Position numbers and translations under genes: made by a program. From NCBI RefSeq assembly GCF_019704315.1, contig NZ_AP024597.1, forward strand, positions 806,001 through 870,000: a DNA stretch of 64,000 nucleotides. The letters run 5' to 3'. Each line of letters starts with the position of its first letter. The stretch's first letter is position 1. The notes beneath the pieces are model-generated. The model did no database searches. It was not told where the DNA came from and saw only the letters and a list, made by a program, of their open reading frames with translations. Below, piece after piece: positions 27,411 to 36,372 of this stretch. Source of the DNA: Stygiolobus caldivivus (GTDB taxonomy: Archaea; Thermoproteota; Thermoprotei_A; Sulfolobales; Sulfolobaceae).

Positions 27411-29039
27411 ATGAAACGTAACTTAAGCATAATACTCCTCTTAGGGCTCCTCCTGACAATAGTCCCATTTTACTCCCAACAGACGACTACTCTGACACCG
27501 ATAAAACACGTTATAGTGATAATTTTAGAAAACCATTCATTTGATAACATTTACGGGAAATACCCATTCGGGAACCCCCCGATTTACAATAATATAACTA
27601 TGTCAGTAATGGTACCAGTCGGGGTAAATACATCTGCTAAACTGCCTAACGGAGAGGGGGGTTATTCTTCACCTTATTACGCGAATTCCGTTATCCTTCC
27701 AGACCCTACAGAGGGATATAAGGCTTATCATATAGACTGGGATTACGGTAGGATGGACGGCTTCGTTATAGGTTCAGGACACCAGTCACTAGCATACTTA
27801 TCTTATGAACAAGTCCCGCTATTGTGGGACTACGCAGAAGAGTACGTACTGGCTGACGACTATTTTTCACCTGTTTTAGCCCCAACTCAACCCAACAGGG
27901 TGTCCTACCTGACAGGTTTCCCCACTAATATTATAGGAGACGGGTTTGTGAGCGGTGTAATCCCGTTCAACGAGACAATTATGTACCAGCTATCTGAGTA
28001 CGGTATCTCGTGGGCATATTTTGACTACGGGTATAAACAGTCCCAACCCTTACCTCCTTTCCCGTTAACCGTATTCAAAGGTGCAGAGCAATACTCGTCC
28101 CACTATTATAATACCTCAGTTTTCCTTGAAGACCTGGAGGACGGTAACCTCCCCTCAGTGTCTTGGCTTATGTTCACCGGCGGTAACGGGTACGACACTC
28201 ACAGCCCCTTAGACATGCACCCTCCATTTAACCTGACAATAGGTCAGGAAAACTTAGCTTACTATATCGATAAAGTAATGGAAAGCCCCTATTGGAACTC
28301 GACAGCCATCTTTATAACTTTTGACGAAGGTGGCGGGTTTTACGACCAAGTACCCCCTCCTATTATCCCCACTTACGGGATAGGGTGCGACTTGTTTTTA
28401 AAAGACCACGGAATTCAGGGGTACACGTTACTGGGACAAAGGATCCCGTTACTCATAATTTCCCCTTACGCCAAAGAGGGGTGGATAGACAACTACACTT
28501 TGTCTGGATACAGTCTGTTGGCTTTCATAGACTATAACTGGCACCTCCCCTATCTCAACCCTATAGTAGGGGAGAGTGATGTCCAAGGTATATTACAAGC
28601 ATTTAACTTTTCTCAACCCCCAAGGCCCCCGGTCATATTAACACCGGAAAACTGGACTTACCCGGTCCCGTTACAATACCCCGTCCATTACGGATATGTG
28701 GCAAAGGTCTACAACAATTATACAGCTTACGAGTTATTGAACCAGAAAGGTTATATAAATTCGTCAACCTTATACTACTTATCACAATTCGGGTATGTCG
28801 AGACAGAAAAATCGCCGACTAACCAAGTAACACAGTCTTCCGGCACTCCTCAACAATCATCTTCAGTGATCATCAGTACTACATCAAGTCCTATGTCGAC
28901 TACCACTGCCCAGCCCACACACCTCAGTACTAGCTCGGTAACTCAACCGCAAGGTAATACTCCCCTAGAAATAGTCACATTTACTATAATAGTGTTGGTA
29001 ATAAGTGTTATCGTTTTAAGAATTATAAAGAGTAGGTAA
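27411..29039 (+). CDS. Secreted membrane-anchored phosphoesterase (PF04185, acid phosphatase/phospholipase C-like)
   Basis: A 542-residue extracytoplasmic enzyme. It has an N-terminal signal (about residues 5-22), then the family's start motif KHVIVIILENHSFDNIYGKYP at about 29-49, LAPTQPNRVSYLTG, TFDEGGGFYDQVPPP and SPYAKEGW, which carry metal and phosphate ligands. The C-terminus has a Ser/Thr-rich stalk (about 463-515) and a membrane anchor (about 518-536) ending KSR. It thus sits on the outer cell surface, probably scavenging phosphate from esters in acid. Transcribed alone. Confidence 0.85.
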   Translation: MKRNLSIILLLGLLLTIVPFYSQQTTTLTPIKHVIVIILENHSFDNIYGKYPFGNPPIYNNITMSVMVPVGVNTSAKLPNGEGGYSSPYYANSVILPDPTEGYKAYHIDWDYGRMDGFVIGSGHQSLAYLSYEQVPLLWDYAEEYVLADDYFSPVLAPTQPNRVSYLTGFPTNIIGDGFVSGVIPFNETIMYQLSEYGISWAYFDYGYKQSQPLPPFPLTVFKGAEQYSSHYYNTSVFLEDLEDGNLPSVSWLMFTGGNGYDTHSPLDMHPPFNLTIGQENLAYYIDKVMESPYWNSTAIFITFDEGGGFYDQVPPPIIPTYGIGCDLFLKDHGIQGYTLLGQRIPLLIISPYAKEGWIDNYTLSGYSLLAFIDYNWHLPYLNPIVGESDVQGILQAFNFSQPPRPPVILTPENWTYPVPLQYPVHYGYVAKVYNNYTAYELLNQKGYINSSTLYYLSQFGYVETEKSPTNQVTQSSGTPQQSSSVIISTTSSPMSTTTAQPTHLSTSSVTQPQGNTPLEIVTFTIIVLVISVIVLRIIKSR

Positions 29040-29141
29040 TTAGAGGAAAAAGAAAAAGGAGAAAGAGGAAGGAAAAACATAACCGATAGGTAATAAGGAC
29101 ACAAAGGAAAAAATAAAGGACACCTTTAAACCTTCCTTAAC

Positions 29142-31043
29142 TCATTTTCCTTTATTCCTCCCCTTAAAGAGGTTCGATATGACGTGCCTTACGTCATAGA
29201 AGAATATATTTTTATGGGGACAAGCGTCTACACATTCCCCAATACCTACACATTTTATAGACCTCATTTCGCCCTTCTTTATAAACTCTCCCCTCATATC
29301 TGTAATCCCCGTGGGGCAAGCGTTAGCACAGTCCACTGTTTTACAAGTAACACACACCTGGGGGTCCCTTACCTTAAGCCTGAATAACCCTACTCTGCTG
29401 ATAGCTTGGTTAAATACACCCCAATAGCACCAGCCTTGAGTTACGCAAGCAAAAGTCCCCATGAACGGGATCGAAATAAACACTATATACCAGACAATAT
29501 CAAACGCTATGAAATATATGAGTACCGTTATATCTACTCCTTCAACGGTGAAGGGTAGTACACCGTTATTACTCAGGTACGAGATAATAGAAGCCACCAG
29601 TACTAATAACGAAATACCTAGTGCAATACCCCTATACCATTTTGACGACTTACTGGTCATGGTCTTCTTCCCTAACTTAGAAGTCCTGTTGTAGACCTTG
29701 AGCGAATCATAGAAGTTCCCTTGGTACATAAGGGGTGCTGTACACGTAACTCCGCACAAGTTCCTTGAGCCGAACAGGAAACTGAGTACTCCGTATATTA
29801 CATATGTGCCTATTATAGCCATTAGAAAAGCGTTGGTGACACCCCCCATAGTGCCCACGCCCATGCTCCACATATACGGTATGTAGGCTAACTGCGAAGC
29901 TATGGGTGAAAAGTTCGGTAAATACACAGAGTATATAGCATAAGCTATTATCATTAAAACCATCCTGACCCTGACCTCCCTCACCTTTATTTCCAACATT
30001 TTCTTAAAAGCTAAGAAGCCCATTTCTATGCCCATCATGATTAAGAACCAAGTACTACCCAGCACGGACCCTACAATATCTATACCGTCCCATAGTAAGT
30101 CCCAAGGGGTATTAGGAGACAGCCACGGTAATGAAAGTGACGATATAAAACCTGCTACACCTGGCGTAAATACCCCCTCTAGGAAGTCGAGGACAGCCCC
30201 CATGAAAAATTCCATCACGAACGTTGTGAATATTATAGCGAAAGCTAGGGTAGCGTCTCTCAGGTAATTGCCCCTTTTAGGGTTAGGACCTGAGAGTGTC
30301 CTCAGTATGAACCAGAACATGGCTACAGCCATAGATACGTCAAATAATGTAAGGGTGTCGATTAAGAAGTATACAAACTCTCCTATCATCATAAAGGCAA
30401 AAATTGTCATAAGCTCTATAACTGTAAACGTGTCCTGAGTAGCCCTCAACCTCTGGTTGTAAAGGGTCTCATAGACGACTATAGTAGCCGCGATCATTAT
30501 GAAGGCTGAAGCGTAAAACGAGTATATCCCTGCTACCGAGGGGAACCACGGCATTAGGAGCAACATCGCAATAAGGTATTTCCTTAGCGTGGGGTCTACA
30601 TTCCTCTTTATGGCGAGGGTGAAGACCATCTCTGAGACCATGACCCCTACGAACCACACGTTATTTATAGCATCGTTAAGTGTAGAAGGTAGACCAGTCT
30701 GTAGCGTATAGATTAGTGCACCCATTACGGCTTCGGAGACTACCATGAGTATAGAGAACGGGATATAGACTGCTTCTTTCCTCTGTAACTCTCCTTTAAA
30801 CGTGAGTATAGGGTACAGGGCGAAGAACATGTAGGCACCATTAATAATCAGGAACAGGAACGCTGAGTGGTACACTAAGTACAAGTACCCCCCTAAGTTC
30901 ATGGTCAGCATCATGCCTTGTAGGTAAAGCGAGATGAGTACCCTGTTCCTACTCTTCCACCTCTCTACCTCATAGACAGTGTAGAAGACTACTGCTAACA
31001 TAGACAGAGCTATGATTAAGGAGAGGGTTAACGCGTCACTCAT
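29142..31043 (-). CDS. Polytopic membrane protein with C-terminal 2x[4Fe-4S] ferredoxin domain (NapH/NosR-like)
   Basis: A 633-residue protein with roughly 14-16 membrane helices followed by a cytoplasmic ferredoxin domain. Cluster motifs are CVTCKTVDCANACP (about residues 565-578) and CVGIGECVDACP (about 600-611). Two further Cys-containing membrane-edge motifs (LCGVTCTAP and ACVTQGWC) recall the CxxxCP loops of NapH, NosR and RdxA proteins. It should pass electrons from the quinone pool across or along the membrane. No partner enzyme gene is adjacent, so the acceptor is unknown. The GC-richer third positions match neighbours. Confidence 0.75.
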   Translation of the reverse strand: MSDALTLSLIIALSMLAVVFYTVYEVERWKSRNRVLISLYLQGMMLTMNLGGYLYLVYHSAFLFLIINGAYMFFALYPILTFKGELQRKEAVYIPFSILMVVSEAVMGALIYTLQTGLPSTLNDAINNVWFVGVMVSEMVFTLAIKRNVDPTLRKYLIAMLLLMPWFPSVAGIYSFYASAFIMIAATIVVYETLYNQRLRATQDTFTVIELMTIFAFMMIGEFVYFLIDTLTLFDVSMAVAMFWFILRTLSGPNPKRGNYLRDATLAFAIIFTTFVMEFFMGAVLDFLEGVFTPGVAGFISSLSLPWLSPNTPWDLLWDGIDIVGSVLGSTWFLIMMGIEMGFLAFKKMLEIKVREVRVRMVLMIIAYAIYSVYLPNFSPIASQLAYIPYMWSMGVGTMGGVTNAFLMAIIGTYVIYGVLSFLFGSRNLCGVTCTAPLMYQGNFYDSLKVYNRTSKLGKKTMTSKSSKWYRGIALGISLLVLVASIISYLSNNGVLPFTVEGVDITVLIYFIAFDIVWYIVFISIPFMGTFACVTQGWCYWGVFNQAISRVGLFRLKVRDPQVCVTCKTVDCANACPTGITDMRGEFIKKGEMRSIKCVGIGECVDACPHKNIFFYDVRHVISNLFKGRNKGK

Positions 31044-31140
31044 TTATGATCATTAATCTTTTTAGGTGCTAAATATTTAAAAATTATGTTATAATTGTTA
31101 AACTTTTTTTAATATCTAAGAAAAAACAAACTGGGTTCCT

Positions 31141-31689
31141 TTATTTTTCTATAATAACCCACGCTTTGAGCCTTGTCTTCCCCTTTTCCTTAGCGTTACT
31201 AAATAACGAGAAAAACTCTTCCGCCCCTATCGCCCTCGGGTCTTTACCGACCTTACCTAGCCTTACCGTTATGTAAGCCTTACCTCCCCTCTTTAATACC
31301 CTCCAGATGTCTTGTGCTAACTCTTTATGCAGGACGGTGCAGCATAGTACGTCCTTTGAGAGTAAGAAGTCTACGGACTCATCGGGTATAGGGGATAAGT
31401 CCCTGCTCACATACGCCTTTACGTTCTTTATGCCAAGCTTCTCTAACTTCTTTTCTAGGGCCATAACGGCCTTCTGGTCGGAGTCGACCGCGTAGACCGT
31501 ACCGTTCTCTCCTACAAGTTTAGCCATAGGTACCGTATAGTACCCCGGACCTGACCCGTGGTCGGCAACTGTCATACCTCCTTTAACGAATTGTCTAAGC
31601 AGGGTATAAGGGTTTTCAAATACCCTCCGTAGGGGAGATGATAGGAGAAACGTGGGTATATGTCGGTCTTTAATTTCGGTTTGAGTCAT
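31141..31689 (-). CDS. Class I SAM-dependent methyltransferase
   Basis: A 182-residue methyltransferase. Motif I is VADHGSGPGYYTVP at about residues 39-52, motif II acidic residue in VYAVDSDQKAV at about 65-75, and motif IV region SVDFLLSKDVLCC at about 103-115. The ubiE/type-11 layout is complete. The two Cys (LCC) near motif IV recall arsenite or small-molecule methylases, but that is weak. Substrate unknown. Monocistronic. Confidence 0.8.
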   Translation of the reverse strand: MTQTEIKDRHIPTFLLSSPLRRVFENPYTLLRQFVKGGMTVADHGSGPGYYTVPMAKLVGENGTVYAVDSDQKAVMALEKKLEKLGIKNVKAYVSRDLSPIPDESVDFLLSKDVLCCTVLHKELAQDIWRVLKRGGKAYITVRLGKVGKDPRAIGAEEFFSLFSNAKEKGKTRLKAWVIIEK

Positions 31690-31880
31690 GGTCTAATTAT
31701 TTTTTTCTCGTGAACGGTCAAATACTTTTCCCAGTATTTGTCTTTATGGGCTGCTCACGGATCCACTAGAAATTTTATTTATTTCAATAACCTGAAACCA
31801 AAAATTAATTATGTACATAATAATAGTAATCGGGGAACGAGCAAGGAACTATACTATGGGACACCTTGAAATTATCGTGA

Positions 31881-32120
31881 ATGACTGTGAGGTATCGTTG
31901 TTCCTACTCCATAGGAATAGCACCAGACGGAAAGAGGTCAGTCCTCGGTATCACCTTTGCTAAGGGAGAGGACGAGGAGGGCTACTGGGAGCCCTTAGTA
32001 AGCTTGTGGGAATGTAGAAATGGTTATTGTTGGCGGTGTCAGAGCCTTGGACAGCGTTATCACTGTTCTGGGAATGTGGTGAGGAGATGGTACTGTGTAG
32101 TACGCTTAAAGTGTAACTAG
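31881..32120 (+). pseudogene. Transposase remnant (IS256/Mutator-like)
   Basis: The frame encodes SIGIAPDGKRSVLGITFAKG and GYWEPLVSL, matching the catalytic-core start of IS256-type transposases (GxxxDGxxxxLGIxxxxxE…FWxxxLxxL). Near 32005 the homology continues in another frame with VEMVIVGGVRALDSVI, as expected for the following VVSDGxxGL region. The gene is thus frameshifted and truncated. Downstream (to about 32340) lie further short open bits. Family assignment is tentative. Confidence 0.45.
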
Positions 32121-32459
32121 GGTGGAGAGGGAAGAGTCGGATAAGTTGGTGTCTTTAGCTGGGAGGGGTGTAGTTGTCGTGGACGAGTGCGGTGTGTCCG
32201 GCTACATATGAGAACTAGAGGGGTTGTGGGAGTGGCTCAAGGGTATTAACCTCGTGGTGGGGAGGCGTTTCGGTAAAGCTTATTCTCCGCGGGGGTTTTG
32301 CGAACTGCACGGGCTATTGCTGTTTGGAACACCTATTCACTAATTTTTTACAACTTAATAATATTACTGCTATTCTTATTATTATTACTGACGAGTACTT
32401 ATTTGGATTAATTATATACGTAGAATTATACTAATTTTGGAGAGAGTATTTCAATTTGC

Positions 32460-32491
32460 AACGAAGAGCAGCCCTGTAAAACGGGGGCTGT
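32460..32491. other. Hairpin in gene-free DNA between transposase relic and TOPRIM gene
   Basis: CAGCCC...GGGCTG with a loop of about 10 nt, in an otherwise AT-rich stretch (32340-32610) that holds no gene I can support. It may be an insertion-sequence end or a terminator for either flank. Confidence 0.35.
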
Positions 32492-32610
32492 ATTAAAAAA
32501 CTGAGTATTGCCTCACATAGTGCTGAGGTTAAAATGAGCAAAGTGTAATCTCGCCTAACGGAAGTTTATTTAAATAGACATATTCAAATTTTGAGTGTAT
32601 TAGAAACTCG

Positions 32611-32784
32611 CTATATCTCGATGAACTTTCCGTAAATTTTCTTTATTTTATCTAAATCTATAATCTTAAGTAACTCATCTATAAAGTTTTTAGTTAAATA
32701 CAGAGTAGTAGTGTCGGCTGAAAGTAAGAAGACTAATAAGTAAAAGCGTATTTTATCTATATCACATAGTGTTAAATTTATTTT
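32611..32784 (-). other. -1 frame extension of the TOPRIM gene after an A6 run
   Basis: On the minus strand the TOPRIM ORF stops at 32778-32780 directly after six A residues (T6 at 32781-32786 on the plus strand). In the -1 frame the sequence stays open for about 55 codons to a TAG at 32611-32613. It encodes a plausible helical C-terminus (RFYLLVFLLSADTTTLYL, then FIDELLKIIDLDKIKKIYGK). Joining both frames by a -1 slip gives a protein of about 200 residues. Confidence 0.5.
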
Positions 32785-33212
32785 TTAATTGCCTTATACT
32801 CTATTATATTCTCTATAATTTTTTCAGTATTCATATTACTATAATTTAAGAGTTCTTTAAGTAACAAACTCTCTACACATCCCTTATAGTTATCTTTTTC
32901 ATCACCTATTACAATTAATACATAGCAAAGTTCGCCGATACATTTCTTTATATACGGCGGTTCTTTTACTAAGTCACTTATTTCGTCCTTAAGACTATTA
33001 AAAATGTCGTCATATCCTCCTTCATCTCCATCAATTATGAAGAAAATGCTACCTTTTTTCAAAGGGACAGAAACTGATTTAATATTCTTAAACACGTTTA
33101 TAACCTTACCTTTTCCACCGAGTACCTCTATTTCTACCCGGTAAGATATTATTTTCTCTAAAAGTACTTTATCTGTATGTCCTTCTACGAGAATTCTATC
33201 ACAACGTAACAT
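32778..33212 (-). CDS. TOPRIM-domain protein, partner of ABC-type ATPase (split OLD/PARIS-like)
   Basis: A 144-residue protein with a TOPRIM core: catalytic Glu10 in LVEGHTDKVLLEK and the Asp61-x-Asp63 pair in FFIIDGDEGG, the metal-binding set of OLD nucleases, AriB/DUF4435 and DUF3226 proteins. It starts 6 nt after the stop of the ATPase gene, so the two are one operon. The ORF ends at an A6 run, after which a -1 frame continues for about 55 codons (see 32611-32784). It may therefore be a truncated gene or use frameshifting. Together with the ATPase it resembles a two-gene antiviral nuclease module; defence role is inference. Confidence 0.7.
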   Translation of the reverse strand: MLRCDRILVEGHTDKVLLEKIISYRVEIEVLGGKGKVINVFKNIKSVSVPLKKGSIFFIIDGDEGGYDDIFNSLKDEISDLVKEPPYIKKCIGELCYVLIVIGDEKDNYKGCVESLLLKELLNYSNMNTEKIIENIIEYKAIKK

Positions 33213-33218
33213 CTGCGT

Positions 33219-34112
33219 TCACACGTATCCCAACCAGCTCAAAGGCTCCTCAAATTCTGTAATTTCTGAAAGTCTATACGTCTTATACCCTCTTTTAGCT
33301 AAGTAAATTACCGTAGCCTCAGTGTCATTAAATATCTTAGAGGCCATCTTTATTACCTCATTTACATGTGTCGTGAGCATGGTTTGTGTATTACTTTGTT
33401 TAATATCATTGAGGACTTGCATTACTAAGTCCGGGTGTAAAGAGTCCTCGACCTCGTCTATGAGTAGCAAGTTTGAAGCGTCCAGGCCGAACCTGATCAT
33501 CTCTCTTTTAAGAATTCCCCTTCCGATAACGTAAGCCGGTAAAGAATCGTAATATAATTTAAAAACACCGTATTCGTCTTGTAGTATTTCAAACCTAGAT
33601 TTAATCCCCCTATTTTTTCTTCTCGCGACGCTGAAAATCCTCTCAGGATTACCGCTGTTATCGAAGAATGTCGAAATATATAATGGAGAATACCCGTTAT
33701 TCACCCGGTTAATGGCTCTCACTGTAGGCAGTGATATCGGCCCTGACAGCCCTTCCATACTGATTGACACTCGTGTTGCGACTACCTCCACGGTCTTTTC
33801 ATTATTCACGTATACTTCAAGGTTATAAGGACCTTTTTTCTTAAAAGTTACCGTATTATTATCTAGGGTCACGTCGCTGTCAGACAAAGTGGAGAAGGCT
33901 GAAATTATATCTCCTCTACTGGCCATTGCGTAAATAAATGAATTATTGATATCGATGTCGGTCATGTCTGATTGGAAAAGCGTCGATAAAAATAACGCCT
34001 CGAGGAAGGAAGTTTTCCCGGTACCGTTCTCCCCAGCTACTATATTAACCCTTTTTAACTCAGTGTTTACGTTAAGCCCTCTGAAGCCTTGAATTCTTAC
34101 TTTACCTATCAT
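33219..34112 (-). CDS. AAA/ABC-type ATPase of OLD family (AAA_21/AAA_15-like)
   Basis: A 297-residue ATPase. Residues 1-20 form the typical opening strand and FRGL turn (KVRIQGFRGLN). Walker A is GENGTGKTS at 27-35, Walker B LLLIDEVEDSLHP at 215-227 with catalytic Glu220, and the switch His is in TTHVNEV at about 249. No clear LSGGQ signature is seen; IGRGILKREM occupies that place. This is the SMC/Rad50-like head without a long coiled coil, as in OLD nucleases and PARIS AriA. It is the first gene of an operon with a TOPRIM gene. A TATA-like CTAATATACG lies about 30 nt upstream. Confidence 0.8.
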   Translation of the reverse strand: MIGKVRIQGFRGLNVNTELKRVNIVAGENGTGKTSFLEALFLSTLFQSDMTDIDINNSFIYAMASRGDIISAFSTLSDSDVTLDNNTVTFKKKGPYNLEVYVNNEKTVEVVATRVSISMEGLSGPISLPTVRAINRVNNGYSPLYISTFFDNSGNPERIFSVARRKNRGIKSRFEILQDEYGVFKLYYDSLPAYVIGRGILKREMIRFGLDASNLLLIDEVEDSLHPDLVMQVLNDIKQSNTQTMLTTHVNEVIKMASKIFNDTEATVIYLAKRGYKTYRLSEITEFEEPLSWLGYV

Positions 34113-34614
34113 AATAGTAACTCTCTATGCGTATATTAGAACTTTCACCTGAGCGGATTTACCGTTATAAGGGGAAAGGGAGACCTGGATCGGCTTTCTT
34201 AGGACTAATCCTAAACAGTTCCTTGAGCAAACCCTCATAAGTAGGCGGGGCTGGTTAGCTACTAAGGGGCACGATAAAACGTTATCCGCGCTTCGGACCC
34301 CACGTAGTTACGAAGGAGACTTATGAGGAGTGGTATAAAAGGTTCATAGACGTGTACAGAGAAATGTGAGCATCTCTTCAAATTGGTGAAATATTTGTAG
34401 TTGTTATCCCCAAATACAGTGCGTGATCTAACTAGTCCCTTACATCTCCCTGAACAACTCCTAAGTTTGGGCGTCTATAAGTCCTATGATATAATAGAAA
34501 GACTCCTTTCTAGGTGTAATTTCACGTATTTTAAGGTGTGTTCCTAGTAGCCCATATGGGCTAGGGAAAAAATGGAGTTAACGACTAACTGAGGGGCGAG
34601 AGATAATACGTCTT
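34113..34614. other. Gene-poor interval with nucleotidyltransferase relic
   Basis: No intact gene. It contains a nucleotidyltransferase C-terminal stub (34299-34369) and a short plus-strand open stretch at about 34437-34548 that I cannot identify. Confidence 0.5.
34299..34369 (+). pseudogene. C-terminal stub of an MNT nucleotidyltransferase
   Basis: The frame ending at TGA 34367-34369 encodes HVVTKETYEEWYKRFIDVY, matching almost residue for residue the end of the intact nucleotidyltransferase at 62720-63046 (HIVTPRVYEEWYKKFIDVY). The GACCCC preceding it is joined directly to the CAC codon with a small deletion, so the rest of the gene is lost. A decayed relative of that antitoxin-type gene. 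Confidence 0.65.
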
Positions 34615-35382
34615 TTAAATACTGAGGAGTTTATAGTTAGCCACTTTTTCCATATAGTTGTTTACTTTGTAGGTAAGCCCTAATAGGATTTGTGTTGAAT
34701 CCTTATAATAATATAGGAGGTCATACTCCGAATTATTGCTAGAATAGTTTGTTATTACTATGATATTAGACCCTATGATGCCTACAAACTTTGCGCAAGT
34801 ACCGTTATTTGTATACATATAGTAAATTTTTTCTGAGTTAAAAGCGGTCACATTTATGTTTTTGAAAGCCTCTACCATCACGTCCTTTAACTCCTGTTCT
34901 GAGAGGGCGGTCATGTAATAGCGGATTACCAGTGTTTGATGAGGGACTTCTATGGTAACCCTATACATTGTGTTATTTATAATAAGAAAGCTACTATTAC
35001 CATATCCAAGGTAGCAGTATGTCCAATAGTATGCCTTTTCTATTTGGTTGGGCCTCATATGTGATAGAAAAGGTATGTGAAACGCGTTATATGGGAATAT
35101 GCCCGTAGAGCCGTTATAGAAGTATACTATACAGTAACCCAACGCGTCATAAGTAAACTCACCCGAACCCTCAAGCGATATGTTCCAATACGGTATCACA
35201 GTACAGTAATTGGGGAGAACTTCATTAGCAATAACAATTGTGAAGTGAATACTAGGGAAGTCTACAATACTACTTGGCAGTATTGCTAAGGGGTACATTA
35301 ATTCTGAAGGCATTACGAGTTGGGAAAGTATTATTAACGAAAACGAAATCACTATTATTATTTTCAAGGCTTTGAAGTCCAT
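34615..35382 (-). CDS. Membrane-anchored extracytoplasmic protein, second gene of zinc-ribbon unit
   Basis: A 255-residue protein with an N-terminal hydrophobic anchor (about residues 5-25, LKIIIVISFSLIILSQLVM). A long extracytoplasmic domain rich in Tyr and Asn follows, with several N-glycosylation sequons and Cys residues at about 58, 83, 122 and 198 that could form disulfides. No family recognised. Its ATG follows directly after the TAA of the zinc-ribbon membrane gene, so the two are co-translated. Function unknown. Confidence 0.6.
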   Translation of the reverse strand: MDFKALKIIIVISFSLIILSQLVMPSELMYPLAILPSSIVDFPSIHFTIVIANEVLPNYCTVIPYWNISLEGSGEFTYDALGYCIVYFYNGSTGIFPYNAFHIPFLSHMRPNQIEKAYYWTYCYLGYGNSSFLIINNTMYRVTIEVPHQTLVIRYYMTALSEQELKDVMVEAFKNINVTAFNSEKIYYMYTNNGTCAKFVGIIGSNIIVITNYSSNNSEYDLLYYYKDSTQILLGLTYKVNNYMEKVANYKLLSI

Positions 35383-36372
35383 TTAGGTCACCGTATCTCG
35401 CATATTAGCATAGATAAAATTATCTACTCCTCTAAAAATATTTGAAATATAGTTCTGTATAAATCTAGTGTTCGTGAGCTTACGGTTCACGGGTAGGTAA
35501 ATGTCATATGTTACTTCGACTATATAATACCCAAAATTCTGTACTCCTACATTCTTACTATGGAGTTCTAATACAAGATACGCTTCTATACCTTTATATT
35601 TTAGGTCAAAGCCTGCTATTGCTTCGTAGGGGTCTTTTCTTACTTTTAATAGCGGTTTATCGTAACTCCCATAGTCAACTTTCTCTTTTTCTAGCCAATC
35701 CTTATAGGTGCCCTCACTAAGCAGTTTGCACTTAATAGGGTAAAAATATTGGTTTAACTTTTCCTTACTATAATTGTTCCAATCTAGTATTAGCCGTTGT
35801 AAGTTTTTCTCAGAACGTAACGATATTTTCATTAACGGTTTGTCATATATACCAGTTGCTACAACTATAGAAGCCATTATGAGCTGTATGAAATAGATTA
35901 GGATAGATATTATGTTAACATGCTTGGGTAATATAATTTCCATGTTTTCATAGTTAATTGTTATTCCCAGTATAGTTAACGGGCCTAGGACTAAGAATGT
36001 GAGTATGAACAATATTACTATTGTCTTACCGCTGGCTACTATACCAAGGTAATAAGTAACGATGAGGAACAGTATGAAGAAGACTATCTGAAACGCGATA
36101 AACTGTGATAAAACGCCCAATGGGCCTAAAAACAGTATAATGAAGAGTAGGATTAATAAAAACTCGGTCAATAGTCCTACGTGGTTTTTCTTATACCAGT
36201 CCCTATACAACTGTGGGATCGTAAATAGGTTAGGTATTAAGGAAGTCTGGTCTCCTTGGGGCTGGGAAGTCCGATTATCTTTACGCTCAAATGGGAGACT
36301 ACTACCACAATAGGCACAAGACGTGGCATTATCATCATTTGCTGACCCACAGTTAGGACAGTATTTAACCAT
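35383..36372 (-). CDS. Zinc-ribbon multi-pass membrane protein
   Basis: A 329-residue protein. Residues 4-23 form a zinc ribbon (YCPNCGSANDDNATSCAYCG). Four or five membrane helices follow (about 68-180) with a short loop structure. A C-terminal soluble domain of about 140 residues contains DWLEKEKVDYGSYDKPLLKV and alternating strands. No known family for the last domain. Being coupled to an extracytoplasmic protein, it may act in a signalling or surface complex. Lies in the accessory island. Confidence 0.6.
   Translation of the reverse strand: MVKYCPNCGSANDDNATSCAYCGSSLPFERKDNRTSQPQGDQTSLIPNLFTIPQLYRDWYKKNHVGLLTEFLLILLFIILFLGPLGVLSQFIAFQIVFFILFLIVTYYLGIVASGKTIVILFILTFLVLGPLTILGITINYENMEIILPKHVNIISILIYFIQLIMASIVVATGIYDKPLMKISLRSEKNLQRLILDWNNYSKEKLNQYFYPIKCKLLSEGTYKDWLEKEKVDYGSYDKPLLKVRKDPYEAIAGFDLKYKGIEAYLVLELHSKNVGVQNFGYYIVEVTYDIYLPVNRKLTNTRFIQNYISNIFRGVDNFIYANMRDTVT

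Noticed and set aside
28021-31020. Several plus-strand frames opposite the Fe-S membrane protein (for example 29184-29387, 30028-30267)
   Set aside because: Antisense to a continuous 633-residue gene; no start signals or recognisable domains.
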